A stretch of DNA of 64,000 nt. Source: Tubulanus polymorphus. Taxonomy: Eukaryota; Nemertea; Palaeonemertea; Tubulaniformes; Tubulanidae. Position 1 is the stretch's first letter; every line of letters begins with the position of its first letter. Below the pieces are notes generated by a model. It searched no databases. It was not told the origin of the DNA and saw only the letters and a program-made list of their open reading frames with translations. A program made the position numbers and the translations under genes. Shown one piece after another: positions 36,817 through 50,955 of the stretch. The DNA is taken from the NCBI RefSeq assembly GCF_964204645.1, contig NC_134026.1:29096650-29160649 (forward strand), read 5' to 3'.

Positions 36817-38236
36817 AATATGTGGACCTTAGATTTTTTTTTCATATTCAATTTTCTATTCTGTGATTTTCCTCAAGATTTTCAGTTGTTATTATTACAT
36901 GTTAATTTAGATATTCATACTTTATTTAATTTTTCCACCTGTGATTCAGTAGACTTTCAATTAGAGTTGGTATGACATTCAGGATCCAGTTCCAAAGTGC
37001 TGAGTTAAATTTGACTGGAGTTAAAACATTGAAAATGAACTGATTTAACTCTGTAACTCACAACTGTGGAACGAGGCCCAGTTGATGAAAATGTGGTTAG
37101 AGTTAACTGGTGGATAAACATCGTGGTTACGATGACATTTCAATAATCATCAATATGGCATTTATCCATCGACAAACCAACTTCTGAGCAACTGGTCCTA
37201 GAATGGGTGCATCTGAAATTACTGTCTTTTTTTGTAGCACCCCATAAACCAAATGAAGAGAAGTTCATGCTTTGCTATGCATCAGCATCTGTGCTATTAT
37301 TATACATACATACTTGTATACATAATTCTATGTAGGTGCTTTGAACAAATTTTCTTATTTTATTACAATGTCATACATAGATAGATATCATAGTTCAAAT
37401 TGTACTTAAGATTGTATGAATGCCTTTTCTTGATTTTATTTTTGTAAAGACTAACTGGTATTTAAGGAAGTGCCATATATTAACCAGGAGTGCCGCTTAT
37501 TTTCTAGCTGCAGATTTTGTTTATTGGATTTGGCTTATGTTGTAAATGAACGAATAATGTTGACTCGGTATACTATGGAAGTAGAATTGATACTGGTATT
37601 GTAATCAGAATGAAATTGTAATCAGAATGAATTACAATGGAAAATTGTAGAACTATCATCATTTAATCAGAAATTGTGTTGTTAGCCTAAGAAAATTGTA
37701 TAATAATAGTACGATGTATAATGAGGATGAGTTTAATATTTTGGTTTGTAAATATGATTTGTCACTGGTATTATGTATATATGGTGTCATAATGATGAGT
37801 ATTGGGGAATCGATTAATGTAGTCACTTCTTGAATGTATGAATTTGATAAGAATATTTTATTTTTGTTTATTGTTTTAAATATTTGTAAATTCAGTGAAT
37901 TTCTGGGGACATGGTTTTTTAGGCAATGCTACGGTTTGTTGTCATTGGTTAATGAGAATGTATTGTACAAATACTTGATGGCTTGAATGACGTCATTTGT
38001 GCTCAATAATAAAACCATTTTGTAAATGAATAACTATTTTTTGCTTTTTTTTACTGAATAACAAGTGTATGTTGGAGTTTAACTTGAGGATGGACCCTGG
38101 AACGCGAGGCTAAGACGACATTGTCCTGTAGACGGCGCTTTCAGCGAACGTCGACGTTACTGAAAAATTCATTTTCTGTATTAAACTTTTTTCTTCGCCC
38201 CTTTTACCGATAATGCGGTCATAAAACATAATCAAA
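36817..38236. other. PGC-1 3' UTR and TEX261 upstream region
   Basis: A long AT-rich 3' UTR to the poly(A) signal at 38008-38013, interrupted by the foldback at 36983-37080. About 220 bp separate that signal from the TEX261 start. No other gene is visible. Confidence 0.7.
36983..37080. repeat. Foldback repeat, second copy of the family at 22447
   Basis: The left arm GGATCCAGTTCCAAAGTGCT and the right arm ending AACTGTGGAACGAGGCCC are imperfect inverses. The centre has GAAAATGAACTGATTTAACT as in the 22447 copy. It lies in the PGC-1 3' UTR, so it would be transcribed. Confidence 0.75.
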
Positions 38237-40275
<2,039 letters not shown>

Positions 40276-41378
40276 ATGGTAGAAAGCTTTGGCCAATCAT
40301 ATCTCAAATGCGTAATATCATAATACAATACAATGTAGCGTTATATATCCATATTAAAACTGATATAATTCTGGGTACGCAGGTAGAATCATTCACTGTT
40401 TATATAATTAATAGCAATGCTTAAATCTTGTAGTTATGTTTATTAATGGCTGCATTAATGGATGAATACATCTCACTACACAGATCAACTTTATTTTGTT
40501 TAATAATGTACTACCCGGTATAGATACAATGGTGTAATTATTCGTTTAGAATGAATGGCTCTGTGATGCAATCCTCTTTCAAATGCCACGCTAGTTTTAT
40601 GTTGCTACCGGTACTGATTTGATAGAAATCAAGAATCGGTTTTGTAAGTTTTTATCCAGCTATTATTGTCGGTGTCGACCTATTTGATTTTTCAATAAAA
40701 AATTTATCAACATGATTCGGGTATTTACTCTATATATTATATATATTTCCTGGACTCTTGGCAAGATCTTCATGTCTTAAGGGTCCTCATATTTCAGGGC
40801 CGGATGCACCCCATCCTAATAATGTCAAGTTGCCCCAAAATTTTATGGGAAAATGAGAAATATTAAGTTGATACCTAAGTATAAATTCATAAACTTCTCT
40901 GTATTTCCAAAAAATGTTTTTTGATGAGCTTTACTTCGAGGTGCCCTTTTAATATTTATTACATGCCTCATTTTATGTGTACCTACCCTTTGGCTCTAGA
41001 TCTGCCTCTGGATTTAAATATTCCCAAGCCACTTAACCAAGAATAGAATAAAGAGCAGGAATTAAATTTACCAAAAACCAATGTTTATATTTTTAAAGAA
41101 GAGCAATATACACAAAATTACATCAATAAGTGTCAAAAGTTTCGATGCGTAAAACAGTGATATAACATTCATATAAAATGACATCAATCTAGGCAAGACA
41201 TATTATATGCGAAATTGCTTGTGACTGGTTATAAAGAGCTTCAGAATAATTTCATTGTTACTGGAGTTAAATGTTTTATATCATGAAGATTCGATTATAT
41301 AGGGCCTAAGTGAAATCTCTTGTTACAGTAGTTAGACATGCCTATAAACATAAACTAAACAATAAATAAAGTGAGTAC

Positions 41379-41506
41379 TGGGTCTGGTTTCATGAAAAAG
41401 TTAAAGTTATAATCAGTTCAGTTTGAATTGTCCTCATTGAAAACACGAAGGAAGCAAAAGCAATTAAACCGAAGATTTGAGTTCTACTTTTTCGTGAAAC
41501 TGGGCC
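41379..41506. repeat. Foldback repeat with GGGTCTGGTTTCATGAAAAA ends
   Basis: The left arm starts GGGTCTGGTTTCATGAAAAA and the right arm ends TTTTTCGTGAAACTGGGCCC, its inverse with few mismatches. The end motif GGGYCYRGTTYCA links it loosely to the foldbacks at 22447 and 36983. Confidence 0.7.
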
Positions 41507-41763
41507 CTGGTGCAACCACAAAATAAATATTAATCTATCTCAAGTTTCTACAAGTTACACACCAACAAAAAAATAAAGAGTAACATAAATGTCATGTTAA
41601 AACATCTATCGCATTCTATTTATCTAAACTGTCATGAAGAATTTAATAAAGTTTTGGTAAAAGAAAAGTATCAGGGTTAACGGATAGATGACTAGATTCA
41701 TTCTTTCTTCCATATATACATGCCAGAAAACTGGGAAAGAAACTGGCAGTCAAATCCTCAAAC

Positions 41764-41936
41764 TACATTGGAACCTCGTTACAACGAATATCAGAGGACC
41801 AGAAAATACGTTCATTATAACCCATTGTTTGTTATACCTTATGAAAATACCAAAATTGTCCTATTTGGAACGAAATTCTATGTTTGTAAACTCATGGATT
41901 GTTATTTACGAGGTGTTTTAATGAAATTCCACTGTA
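41764..41936. mobile_element. pogo/Tigger-like MITE, 173 bp
   Basis: The left end TACATTGGAACCTCGTTACA and the inverted right end TACAGTGGAATTTCATTAAA match at 14 or more of 20 bases, TA-flanked. Non-coding. Confidence 0.7.
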
Positions 41937-42041
41937 TAATTTCTCGATCTTATCTCGCATACTGCTCAATCATGTTCATCAGCAGCAAAGTGTATCAATC
42001 AAAAACTCTACACTGGTCAATATTCACTATTGATATCCACA

Positions 42042-43829
42042 TTATAGTTCATCATCGGGTTTCTTCTTTTTATCACCATCAGCTGCATAGATTTTAATAG
42101 CTGCTTTCATTGTGGTGCCGACTGGAAAGTAGAAGAGTTAATCAGATAGAGATATATCAAATTATCATTTACATGTATCTATCAATGAATGGACCATATG
42201 TTGTTACGGGAGACCATCTGCTCACATGAAACAGGTGTCACGACACTTATACATCCATTATAGTTAATATATATATATACTTTAAAGTATGATAGATCAG
42301 GAGGTATATAAAACCTTCAGACATCTGTGCATTTTGAATAATCAACTTCGGTTCAAAATGTCAATTTTTTTATTAAATGAACTTTCGATCTCGGTGAAAA
42401 CTTACTGTCTTCTGGATCATAATAGTAAAACTTATATTCAGCATTTCCAGCTTGATTGTATAGATTCTTATTGACATTTCCTTCAGAATCTGAAAATAGA
42501 TATAACGTAATTAGATTAAGTACCGCTAAGTCTGTAGAGAACTGGTGACGCAATGAAATTTATGATCTAGACTTTTGCCTGATTACAAACCTTGGAATAA
42601 AATACGTGGGATATATCCACCATCAGGACTGTACTTTGAATCATCAGGTTCAGCATCATCCTAAACAATAATATCATTATTATTTTATGCTACACAATAT
42701 CAGTAAATAAAGCATCAATACACTTGACAATCAATTCAAAATACCACTGTGACTTACCAACGTATTGACCATTACGAAATTTTTACTCAATTTTTCTATT
42801 TCTTTTGACTGCGCAAATAGTGGTTTCAAGCCTGTAAATTAACGAGGATAACTGTGTGACTATGAATTCAAATTATTCAGAATAATCATGAGAAGTGACC
42901 TCAACGCTGACTTACTTTTACAGGCTCCGCACCAAGATTTATGTATGACAAGCATCAATGGTTTTCCGCTGAAATGAAATATTCACATCATATTTTACGC
43001 CGTTTCAGTGAATAGACCTACCTGTTCTCAATTCAAATTGATATTTAATTACCTTTCTTTAGATAGTTTAACTCCATCATCGAACTTAACCCAATCAATA
43101 TTGTCACCCCAGCCTACAAAAAATCAAATCAATGTATTGAGTTTACTATCGGTCAAAGAGTTTTTTTTCATTAAAAACTTTATGCAGTTTTTTGGCTTGA
43201 TGGGAAATAAGTAAGAATTTTAGTGAAACGGATGATGCTTAATTTTTTTGTGTCATGGCTTCCATGCATCAGCTGTGATAAGCTACGTAGCATAACTTTT
43301 CTATAGTTATTGATTTCAATGTAACATATTGTTTTGTCTTGGAAATGCTTTTAACTTAGGCCTATAGGGCCTAAATAAATTAGGTCCAAGGGCCATGCCT
43401 GGCCTAGGCTAACCTGACTGACAGTCTTTCACAATTTGAGGTTTTCCATTTCTAATTAATAAAAAAAAATAGATACCGAGATATTAATTAGAAGCTACTG
43501 ATATTACACAAATAACTTCTGGATCTAGGCTAACGATATTTATAGATTAGTTGATTGAATTTGAACCCTCAAAAGCTAAATCAGTCAAAGAAATGTTTGA
43601 TTTTCATTAAAATACTGTACACTTTGACAGTTATTGACACATTCAGTTTTGCGATGATAAGATCCTACATAAGATAAAAATGATCTGAAACGTGAAAGAT
43701 GACTATGGACTGAATAATGAACCTACCATTGCTCAAACTATTTCCTAATGCTGTGTGGCAGAGAATAGCAAAGAATCCAAGTAGAATCATAATTTCTGTA
43801 GTAAATTTGGATATGACTGAGGCTGCCAT
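42042..43829 (-). CDS. TXNDC12: Thioredoxin domain-containing protein 12 (ERp18/AGR1 type)
   Basis: A small ER thiol-disulphide oxidoreductase. Minus-strand exons start at ATG 43827-43829 with hydrophobic signal peptide EIMILLGFFAILCHTALG, then WGDNIDWVKFDDG (near 43110), KPLMLVIHKSWCGACK carrying the active-site WCGAC (near 42960), LKPLFAQSKEIEKLSKNF (near 42830), SPDGGYIPRILFQ (near 42620), YNQAGNAEYKFYYYD (near 42440), and a last exon ending KKKKPDDEL with TAA at 42042-42044. The C-terminal DDEL is a KDEL-like retrieval signal. The W-C-G-A-C active site and SPDGGYIPRILF are specific to TXNDC12/AGR proteins. The two active-site cysteines are present, so it is redox-competent, unlike AGR2/3. 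Confidence 0.95.
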
Positions 43830-44171
43830 TGTTCAACTTGTAGAATGTTAATTACAGTCGCTCCTATGCTGGACTGAGTCTGAGTAATTACTGTACAGTT
43901 GTAGTACAGAAACTGATGGACTGTCGCTTATTGGTTTATTGATAAACTGTCGTACATGTGTACATGTACACTAGCCGGTGTGTTTATATATTTATCCGCT
44001 AGGTGTCACTAGCGCTTGGACTATACTCGCATGCCACATAAAAGAGAAGGCCACTGACATTTTCAATCCCCGTGTCCCACGGCCCGATCCTACTGAAACG
44101 TGAAGTTGAATTGTTGTTTTGATATAGGCCCTAGTTAAACGGACCCAGATTACCTGCACAAAGCTGTATTG
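43830..44171. promoter_or_regulatory. Compact divergent TXNDC12 / paxillin promoter
   Basis: Only 342 bp separate the two start codons, so promoters and 5' UTRs of both genes are here. TATA-like runs occur near 43984-43993 (GTTTATATATTTATC). No specific factor site is claimed. Confidence 0.6.
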
Positions 44172-47100
44172 ATGGATGACCTGGGTAAGTGTTGTTTATT
44201 TAAAGGATTCACCTACCTACAAAAAATTGAAGTCAAATTCAAAATCAATCAATGCACCAAAAAGATTTCATGTCCAGTTGTCAGTCAATTCTTTTACTTA
44301 TTGTTTTTGGGGTTTGTGAGTAATGGTTCATGATGATAACAAAATCAGTCCATTCTCCTCTCTCTCCCTCCTCTATATAAATGATGTATAGCTCATTCAC
44401 AAGGCAGGAAATTCCTGGCCCACTTCAAAATGAAATCCGAGATCCTGTCTGTGCTTCATATTGACCTATAAATCTTCTATTACTAATACTCGGGCCACCG
44501 GTAAAATGATGCATCTTCTGACATCAGCCAGATCATTACTTACTGACGGGTGTGTTAGTGGTGGGTGCTAGGATTCGCTAAAAATTGACGTATAAAACAT
44601 ACTAGAACCATCCCTTATAGCTCTGTGATTAGTCAGTTATATTTAGATCTATCTGTTACGTGTGTATGTTATACGTACCACCTTGCTATGGACTACATCT
44701 GTTAGTTGGTAAGTTGAGAAAATTACATTTCGAGTTTTTTCGCCTGTTTGTGTGGTGGTGGTGTTCTGTATTTTGTTAGTGTTTAACGGAACACTACCAT
44801 CATTAATATGCCGGACCAAGGAAATCAGGTTTATTTAGGTATAGTATGTAGATTAGTGGTATTATTATATACAGTCCTAATATTGCTAGGTCTTGTGTAC
44901 TCAGTGCTGGGTCTTAGTCGTGGTTTAATATGTGTCCATTGTAGGAAAGTCCCACAGAATGATAGCCTATGTGATAGAATTTTGGAGATTGACTAAAACA
45001 AAACCGCAATGTTTCTGCTGTTGACTAACAGCCACCAACAGCCATTGTGGGTTTTTTTTCAACCAAATCTTCAAAATTCTATCACACTGAATTCTATCGT
45101 GGGACTTTTTCACGGGTCTATTTTCTGTTCCTTTTGAGGTTTGTCAAAAACCCACCAAACTGTGGTGTAGTTAAATGATCAGGACCGATCCATTGATTAT
45201 AACGGATATCGTGATCTACTACTGATTCATCATTGATTAATGTGATCTATGATCTATTGTAGACTTCTAAAACTTCCATTTCTTTAATGATAGGCTCTCG
45301 TTATTCAGGAAACAAACTCAGGATTTTGAAAATGTTTTATTCACTTGTTGATTATAATAGACTGTGCACATTCAGTGATATCATGTTGTAATTATGCTGG
45401 TTAATTATTAGAACTAATTATTGAACCCCAATTCTTGTGAGTGCTGTGTGTCTGTCAACATCATTATACATCCCCATAGTTATATGAAATAGTACAGGAT
45501 GTGCACTGAATTTTTCTGGGAAAAAAATAAATGTGTCCGGATATAAAATTCAGTGTCAATAAACTGTATAGGCCCTATAAAAACAATGATTTATTTCAGA
45601 ACGTTTTGTGTTCATGGTCAATCCTTGAAATCTTTGATCGGTTTTATCAGGGAAGTGTGATGAGATCTCATCACACTTCCCTGGTTTTATGCAGGTTCCT
45701 ATAGGTTGGGATTCACTGGTGTTGATTCATTCTAAATCCCTGACTAGAGATAATACATATATATTTAGACTGAGTGGTTTACTGCTTAATGAAAGTTAAT
45801 ATGTTTATTCTATAAATACCTCCATATTGAACGGCTTTATAAAATAAAGGTAGGCAACATTCCTCAGCTGAAGCAGCAGTATAATACTGAATACAAGTGC
45901 ATGGTGAATACACTCGATAAAAATCCATCAATAAATATCACTCAATTGCATCATAGTCTGACAATTTCAAGTATTTAATCAGTAAATCGATTGTTTTTAT
46001 TGATCGGTTTAACTGTATCAGAGGAATAGGTCTACGGTTAAAACAATTAGTGGGTTCTTCAATTAGCGGCTCGTATAAAAAAACGTATATCAACATATGC
46101 CACGTTGATGTCTCTGAACTGCCAACATTAATTGAACACGAGTGGCAAGCTTTCAGTCCTTTTTTACTCCAATTCTTTCAGAAACAATAATAGGAATTCA
46201 CATTGAGTTTTCTCTACTCAAAGTCCCAGTATTCGTAATTAAAAAGAAATTGAAAATGAACCTATGTTCATTTAAAGCTCAGTACTGGATCCATGGTATT
46301 TGCAGATAACCTTCTATAATCGTTTTTCCACGCGTTATTTGTTGATTTTGTGAGGAAATTCTGATTTATTCGCCTCTGATTAATTATTTAATGCACTCGT
46401 ATCAGAAGCATCGGCGCAATAAATGCATCTCTATTTTATCGTAGCGCTCTTCATACTACTGTCATTATACACCGTACATGAATCATATGTTTTACAGATG
46501 CATTGCTGGCTGATTTGCAGTCCACTACTGAACAGTATCAGCATCAGCAATTATACAGCCAAGTAAATGTCCCCCAACAGCAAACGTCGATAGAAGGATT
46601 ACATCAAACCTTCACTGAAAGTCTTAGTTATCATCAGAATTGTCAGGTAATTGTCATGCTTGTGATATAAAGAAAACTATTCATTTTGTATAATACTGAA
46701 ATTGACTGTAGGGTGTCCGGGAATGACACATATTTCTAACCATGGTGTGACTAAACAACCATGGTGTGACTAAACAGAAATGTTAGAATATAGAGTCACA
46801 CTGACCCTTCTTACTTCAAACTAGGATATTTGTTCAACTTGACTGATCTTTAGAATCTTGGTGTCAATTCATCTATGAAGATGGTATTTTTCAATAAACC
46901 TAACCAGGACTAATCATTTTCCTCAGTGGCTAGAAATGGTTAGCTTATTGCATTTTTTTCCTGGACACCCTGTGTTTATTGTCTATAAATTGTAAAGAAT
47001 TGGAATTGATATTTTGACTGAATTTTATTTTAGCCGCTGTATGAACCAACAAATACGCGTACAGCCACTACAAATATAGTGGTAACAGTCAAAAATCAAC

Positions 47101-50100
47101 CTCCCCCTCAATTTAAACCTGATCCTCAGCCGATATACGCCAACCAGCCTTCGGACACCGGCCAACAGAAACCTAACAATATGTCATCCTTGAACAAGAA
47201 CCTGTCGCAGTTAGACAGTCTACTGGAGGATTTAAATTCAGCTCAATTCATGGCTGAAGTTGATAGAAGAAGTGGAGGTAAGAAATTGAAACTAATTCTC
47301 TAAAAAACAAGTCATAAACGTATAGAGAAATAATCATGTTTGTTTGTATTAGTTCATCGCATGTAAAACAAAGTGAATATGTGATATATTTTGATAATAT
47401 ATAAATGGCATAAACAACCGTAGATATTTTTCACTGACATGTTTTGTCTGGAGCACCGGTATATATTTGGGGTAATGGCTATATCAATATCAATGTTGCG
47501 AATGAATTTTGATAAAACTGCAAGATAAACGTGATCATTTTGATAATCAGGCAGTGATGAAAAAGATGAGAAAGTTTTTCAAAACGTGTTCAACTTCGAC
47601 CAATCTAAAATGTAGTATAGTGGAGAAAACCTGCTTCTGAAGATTTAACTTTGAGGCTTGTAAATATTATTTCTAAGTAGACATGTAAGATGCAGCGCTA
47701 ATGTTTATTTTCAAGGGTACTCAAGCATAAAACCAAACAGCCCTGGTAGTCGACAACCTCCTCCTGTTGCAACAAAGCCACCAATGAACTCTTCTGTAGA
47801 TAACTTACTAGCTGAACTACAAGACTCCGTTCCTTATGCGAACAGGTATATTACACTCTCTAATGTTTTAACTCAAGTCTTTCATTAAATAAACAGTTGA
47901 AATGCTTTTGAAATTAGGCTAACTTGAGTTGAAAAAAATTACATCGAAAAGACTTGGAAGATATTATTATAACATGACTGAAAGGTTGTTGTATTATTTT
48001 AGTGGGTCACAAACTCAGCCACATCAAACTCAAAACGTCATTACAAATCAACGCACGTATAAAGTAAGCAAAGAACCGATGGCATCCAGTGCAACTCGGG
48101 ATCTCGATGACCTGATGGCTTCCTTATCAGAATTTAAGGTAACATTAAATGAGAACCCTTTAATGCTTATTGCGTAGGACGCCGATGACAAGTGCGAATA
48201 TACTAGATCCATGTGTATTTCAGATGAATACTTCCAATGTGTCTGGTACAGAATCACAAGTAACAGTAACTGCTACGCTGAATACAGCTTCGTCAACTCC
48301 CGCGTCATCGGAGTTCATCGGTTCACCCGCCCCGGAACACAATTATTCATCGGCGACAGCTACGCAACGGACATCTTCACCGGTTTCATCGTCGTCGACT
48401 GGGCAGCCCGCGCGTAGCTCCCCGACTCCTCCACCGACACCACCGTTCCCGAGGCAGTTCATTAACGGAACGGAATCAGTCGTCGACCAACAACAACAAC
48501 AACAACAGAGTAAAAATGTTGAACCACCGTACGCGAAACCGAATAAACTGATCGGTCGAGAGCAATCAACAGAGCAACAACAATATCACAACGATCAACA
48601 ACAACAACAGCACCATACTGAACAACAGTATCATCACAATCAACAGCACACTGAAATACAACAGATGCAACAAACTTCACATTCGTGTCCGTTGGATACA
48701 ATGCTCGGTAATCTACAAACGGACATGAATAAACAAGGCGTTTCCACAGTTCCGAAAGGTCATTGTGCCGCATGTAATAAACCGATAGTAGGACAAGTAA
48801 GTAATATCAGTCGCTTCGATATGATTCTTAATCATCCTGTATCTATCTTTTATCTGTATGCGCATCCGTTTTAGGTAATCACGGCTTTAGGGAAGATTTG
48901 GCATCCGGAGCATTTCACGTGTTATCAGTGTCAAAATGAATTGGGAACTCGTAACTTCTTTGAGCGAGATGGTCTTCCGTTCTGTGAGACCGATTACCAC
49001 ACTCTGTTTTCACCGAAATGCGCTTATTGTAATAGGCCTATTCTTGATGTAAGTATAGGAACCTTTTTCTTTCTATAAGATAAAAAATCCCATCATACCA
49101 GTAAGTCGGTGGCACCAGTCGTTCTAAAAACTAAGGCTACTGACAATACTGCTGCATTGAATAGTAATCAGTATTCTGTATTTATCATACATAGGGAATA
49201 CAGGTTAGTAATGTAGCAAAATTTCATTAATTCGTTTAGTCTTTATCAATACGGTATATACATATATATATACCGGTATATATATATATGTACTAATGGA
49301 TTACAGGTGGATTCATTAGAATCTGAATGATTTATTGTTGTTTTTTGTCCACCAAATTGTTAAATCGAATCAGAATCTTATAAGTAAAGATGTGTGGATG
49401 ATCATAGAATGAACAGAGGGCCTAGTTGTCCCTGTGTATTGTAGGATGTGAGATGTTGTGCAATCTTTCCCTGATGAATGAATCCTACTACTTCCACTGT
49501 GTATCCTGATTTATTATACTTAAATGTAGTCTTTAGATTATCTTAATCATAATCAGATTTCGTTTCCTTAGATATTCATATTTTATGTAGATTAGTTGCA
49601 TGCATTCGTGTATTGATCTTTCAGAAATGTGTATCTGCATTGGACGCTACGTGGCACCCGGAACACTTTGTCTGCGCTCAGTGCGGACGACCTTTTGAAG
49701 ATGGTGACTTCCATGAAAAGAACGGCAAACCGTATTGCAGGTAAATTTTGCCAAGCTTTTGAAATACGGGAATAATCAATCATTGTGTTTTACCAGTTGG
49801 AATTGTTGTGATTTTATTTGTTATACATAAATTTCAGGGATGATTACTTTGAAATGTTTGCTCCAAAATGTGGTGGATGTATTCAACCAATAATGGACAA
49901 TTATATATCCGCATTGAATAAACAATGGCATCCGGAATGTTTCATTTGTCAGGTAAATTTAACGCAAACTCTTATGGAAAATAGGGTTTGTTCAGTCCAT
50001 ATTCAGAATTTTTATACAATACTGTTTTCATTTGTAGGATTGTCATATGCCGTTCAGTGGAGGAAGCTTCTTCGAATACGAAGGTCTTCCATTCTGTGAG

Positions 50101-50304
50101 ACTCACTACCACGCTAAGAAAGGATCGCTATGCGCTGGATGTAACAAACCAATAACGGGACGTTGTATCACGGCGATGTATCGGAAATTCCACCCAGAAC
50201 ATTTCGTTTGCGCATTCTGCTTGCGTCAGTTGAATAAAGGCACGTTTAAAGAACAGAATGATAAACCGTATTGTCATGCTTGTTTCGTAAAATTGTTTGG
50301 TTAA
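44172..50304 (+). CDS. PXN: Paxillin, focal-adhesion LIM scaffold
   Basis: Adaptor linking integrins, FAK, vinculin and the actin cytoskeleton. Exon 1 is only 44172-44184 (ATG GAT GAC CTG G) and splices to 46498, recreating LD1 [12 protein letters not shown]. Later exons: 47033-47278 with LD2-like [15 protein letters not shown], about 47717-47847 with LD4-like [12 protein letters not shown], 48002-48138 with LD5-like [14 protein letters not shown], a large exon near 48222-48796 (Ser/Pro and long Gln/His runs, then first LIM residues HCAACNKPI), then four LIM domains from 48760 to 50301, each with the Cys/His zinc pattern, ending [13 protein letters not shown] and TAA 50302-50304. LD motifs followed by exactly four LIM domains define paxillin; leupaxin and Hic-5 are vertebrate paralogues. 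Poly(A) signal AATAAA at 51617-51622, giving a 1.3 kb 3' UTR. The Gln/His-rich insert near 48480-48670 is unlike vertebrate paxillin. Confidence 0.95.
44947..45107. repeat. Foldback/MITE in paxillin intron 1
   Basis: An arm from 44949 (GTCCCACAGAATGATAG then TGTGATAGAATTTTGGAGAT) pairs with the arm ending 45105 (ATCTTCAAAATTCTATCACA then ATCGTGGGAC). About 80% of 40 bp match. The ORF at 44808-44996 runs into it and is not a gene. Confidence 0.65.
46707..46974. mobile_element. MITE with GGGTGTCC inverted ends in a paxillin intron
   Basis: The left end TAGGGTGTCCGGGAA and right end TTCCTGGACACCCTGTG are near-perfect inverses over about 15 bp. The interior carries an 18-bp tandem duplication (ACCATGGTGTGACTAAAC). 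Non-coding. Confidence 0.65.
49254..49290. repeat. TA-rich microsatellite in paxillin intron
   Basis: Two TA runs around TACCGGTA between the LIM1 and LIM2 exons. Confidence 0.85.
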
Positions 50305-50577
50305 ATTGTTCACAAAGAAATTCTGTATTTTCTGGTTATGATGAATAATTATCGATATCTGAAACAAATTTTCTACCATTTGAAAAATATGATTTAAGTA
50401 TAATAACTGAAAAGTGTCGTATTATTCTAGCTTATTCAGGAATATCTGTCATACTCATTATTGTTTCCTATAAACTTTCTGTTTATAGTAACTTAGAATT
50501 AACTTCAGAAACGAATATTTTCTGCTGCTTATACATATTATGATGTTCTTTGTACGAAGTCTAATATCGTTACTGAT

Positions 50578-50709
50578 GTTCTGCTGGAGTCAGTGCCACG
50601 TTCTGCTGGAGTCAGTTCCATGTTCTGCTGGAGTCAGTTCCGCGTTCTGCTGGAGTCAGTTCCGCGTTCTGCTGGAGTCAGTTCCGCGTTCTGCTGGAGT
50701 CAGTTCCAT
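50578..50709. repeat. 22-bp minisatellite, six units
   Basis: Six copies of GTTCTGCTGGAGTCAGTTCC plus two variable bases (GC/AT/AC), 132 bp in total, in the paxillin 3' UTR. It is open in one frame by chance, yielding a 60-codon ORF. Confidence 0.95.
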
Positions 50710-50908
50710 GGTTCTGGGTTAATTTGGAAGAGCTATTTCAACCCTAGGGTCAAATATTGACTCTCAACCGTGGAAACGGTTGTGCTGTTTTATCTTATTG
50801 AGTTCTGTTTGTAAGTGTATAGGTAATTTAGGTAGTATTATCAAATTGACGCTGCAAGATGCTGCTGATGTGTAGAACATTCTTTACCCTGTACAGGGTA
50901 CGGTTTGC

Positions 50909-50911
<3 letters not shown>

Positions 50912-50953
<42 letters not shown>
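50912..50953. repeat. TA dinucleotide microsatellite
   Basis: About 21 TA repeats in the paxillin 3' UTR. Confidence 0.95.

Positions 50954-50955
<2 letters not shown>

Larger units (their letters stand above)
40276..42041. other. Convergent TEX261 / TXNDC12 3' region
   Basis: This holds the TEX261 3' UTR with poly(A) signal 40694-40699, a foldback at 41379-41506 and a Tigger-like MITE at 41764-41936. The ORFs at 41688-42097 lie over that MITE and have no recognisable domain. Confidence 0.65.

Noticed and set aside
44808-44996. 62-codon hydrophobic ORF in paxillin intron 1
   Set aside because: No start context, no homologous motif, and its end lies inside a foldback element.
50540-50722. 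60-codon ORF with CWSQ/LLESVP repeats
   Set aside because: Chance open frame through the 22-bp minisatellite in the paxillin 3' UTR.
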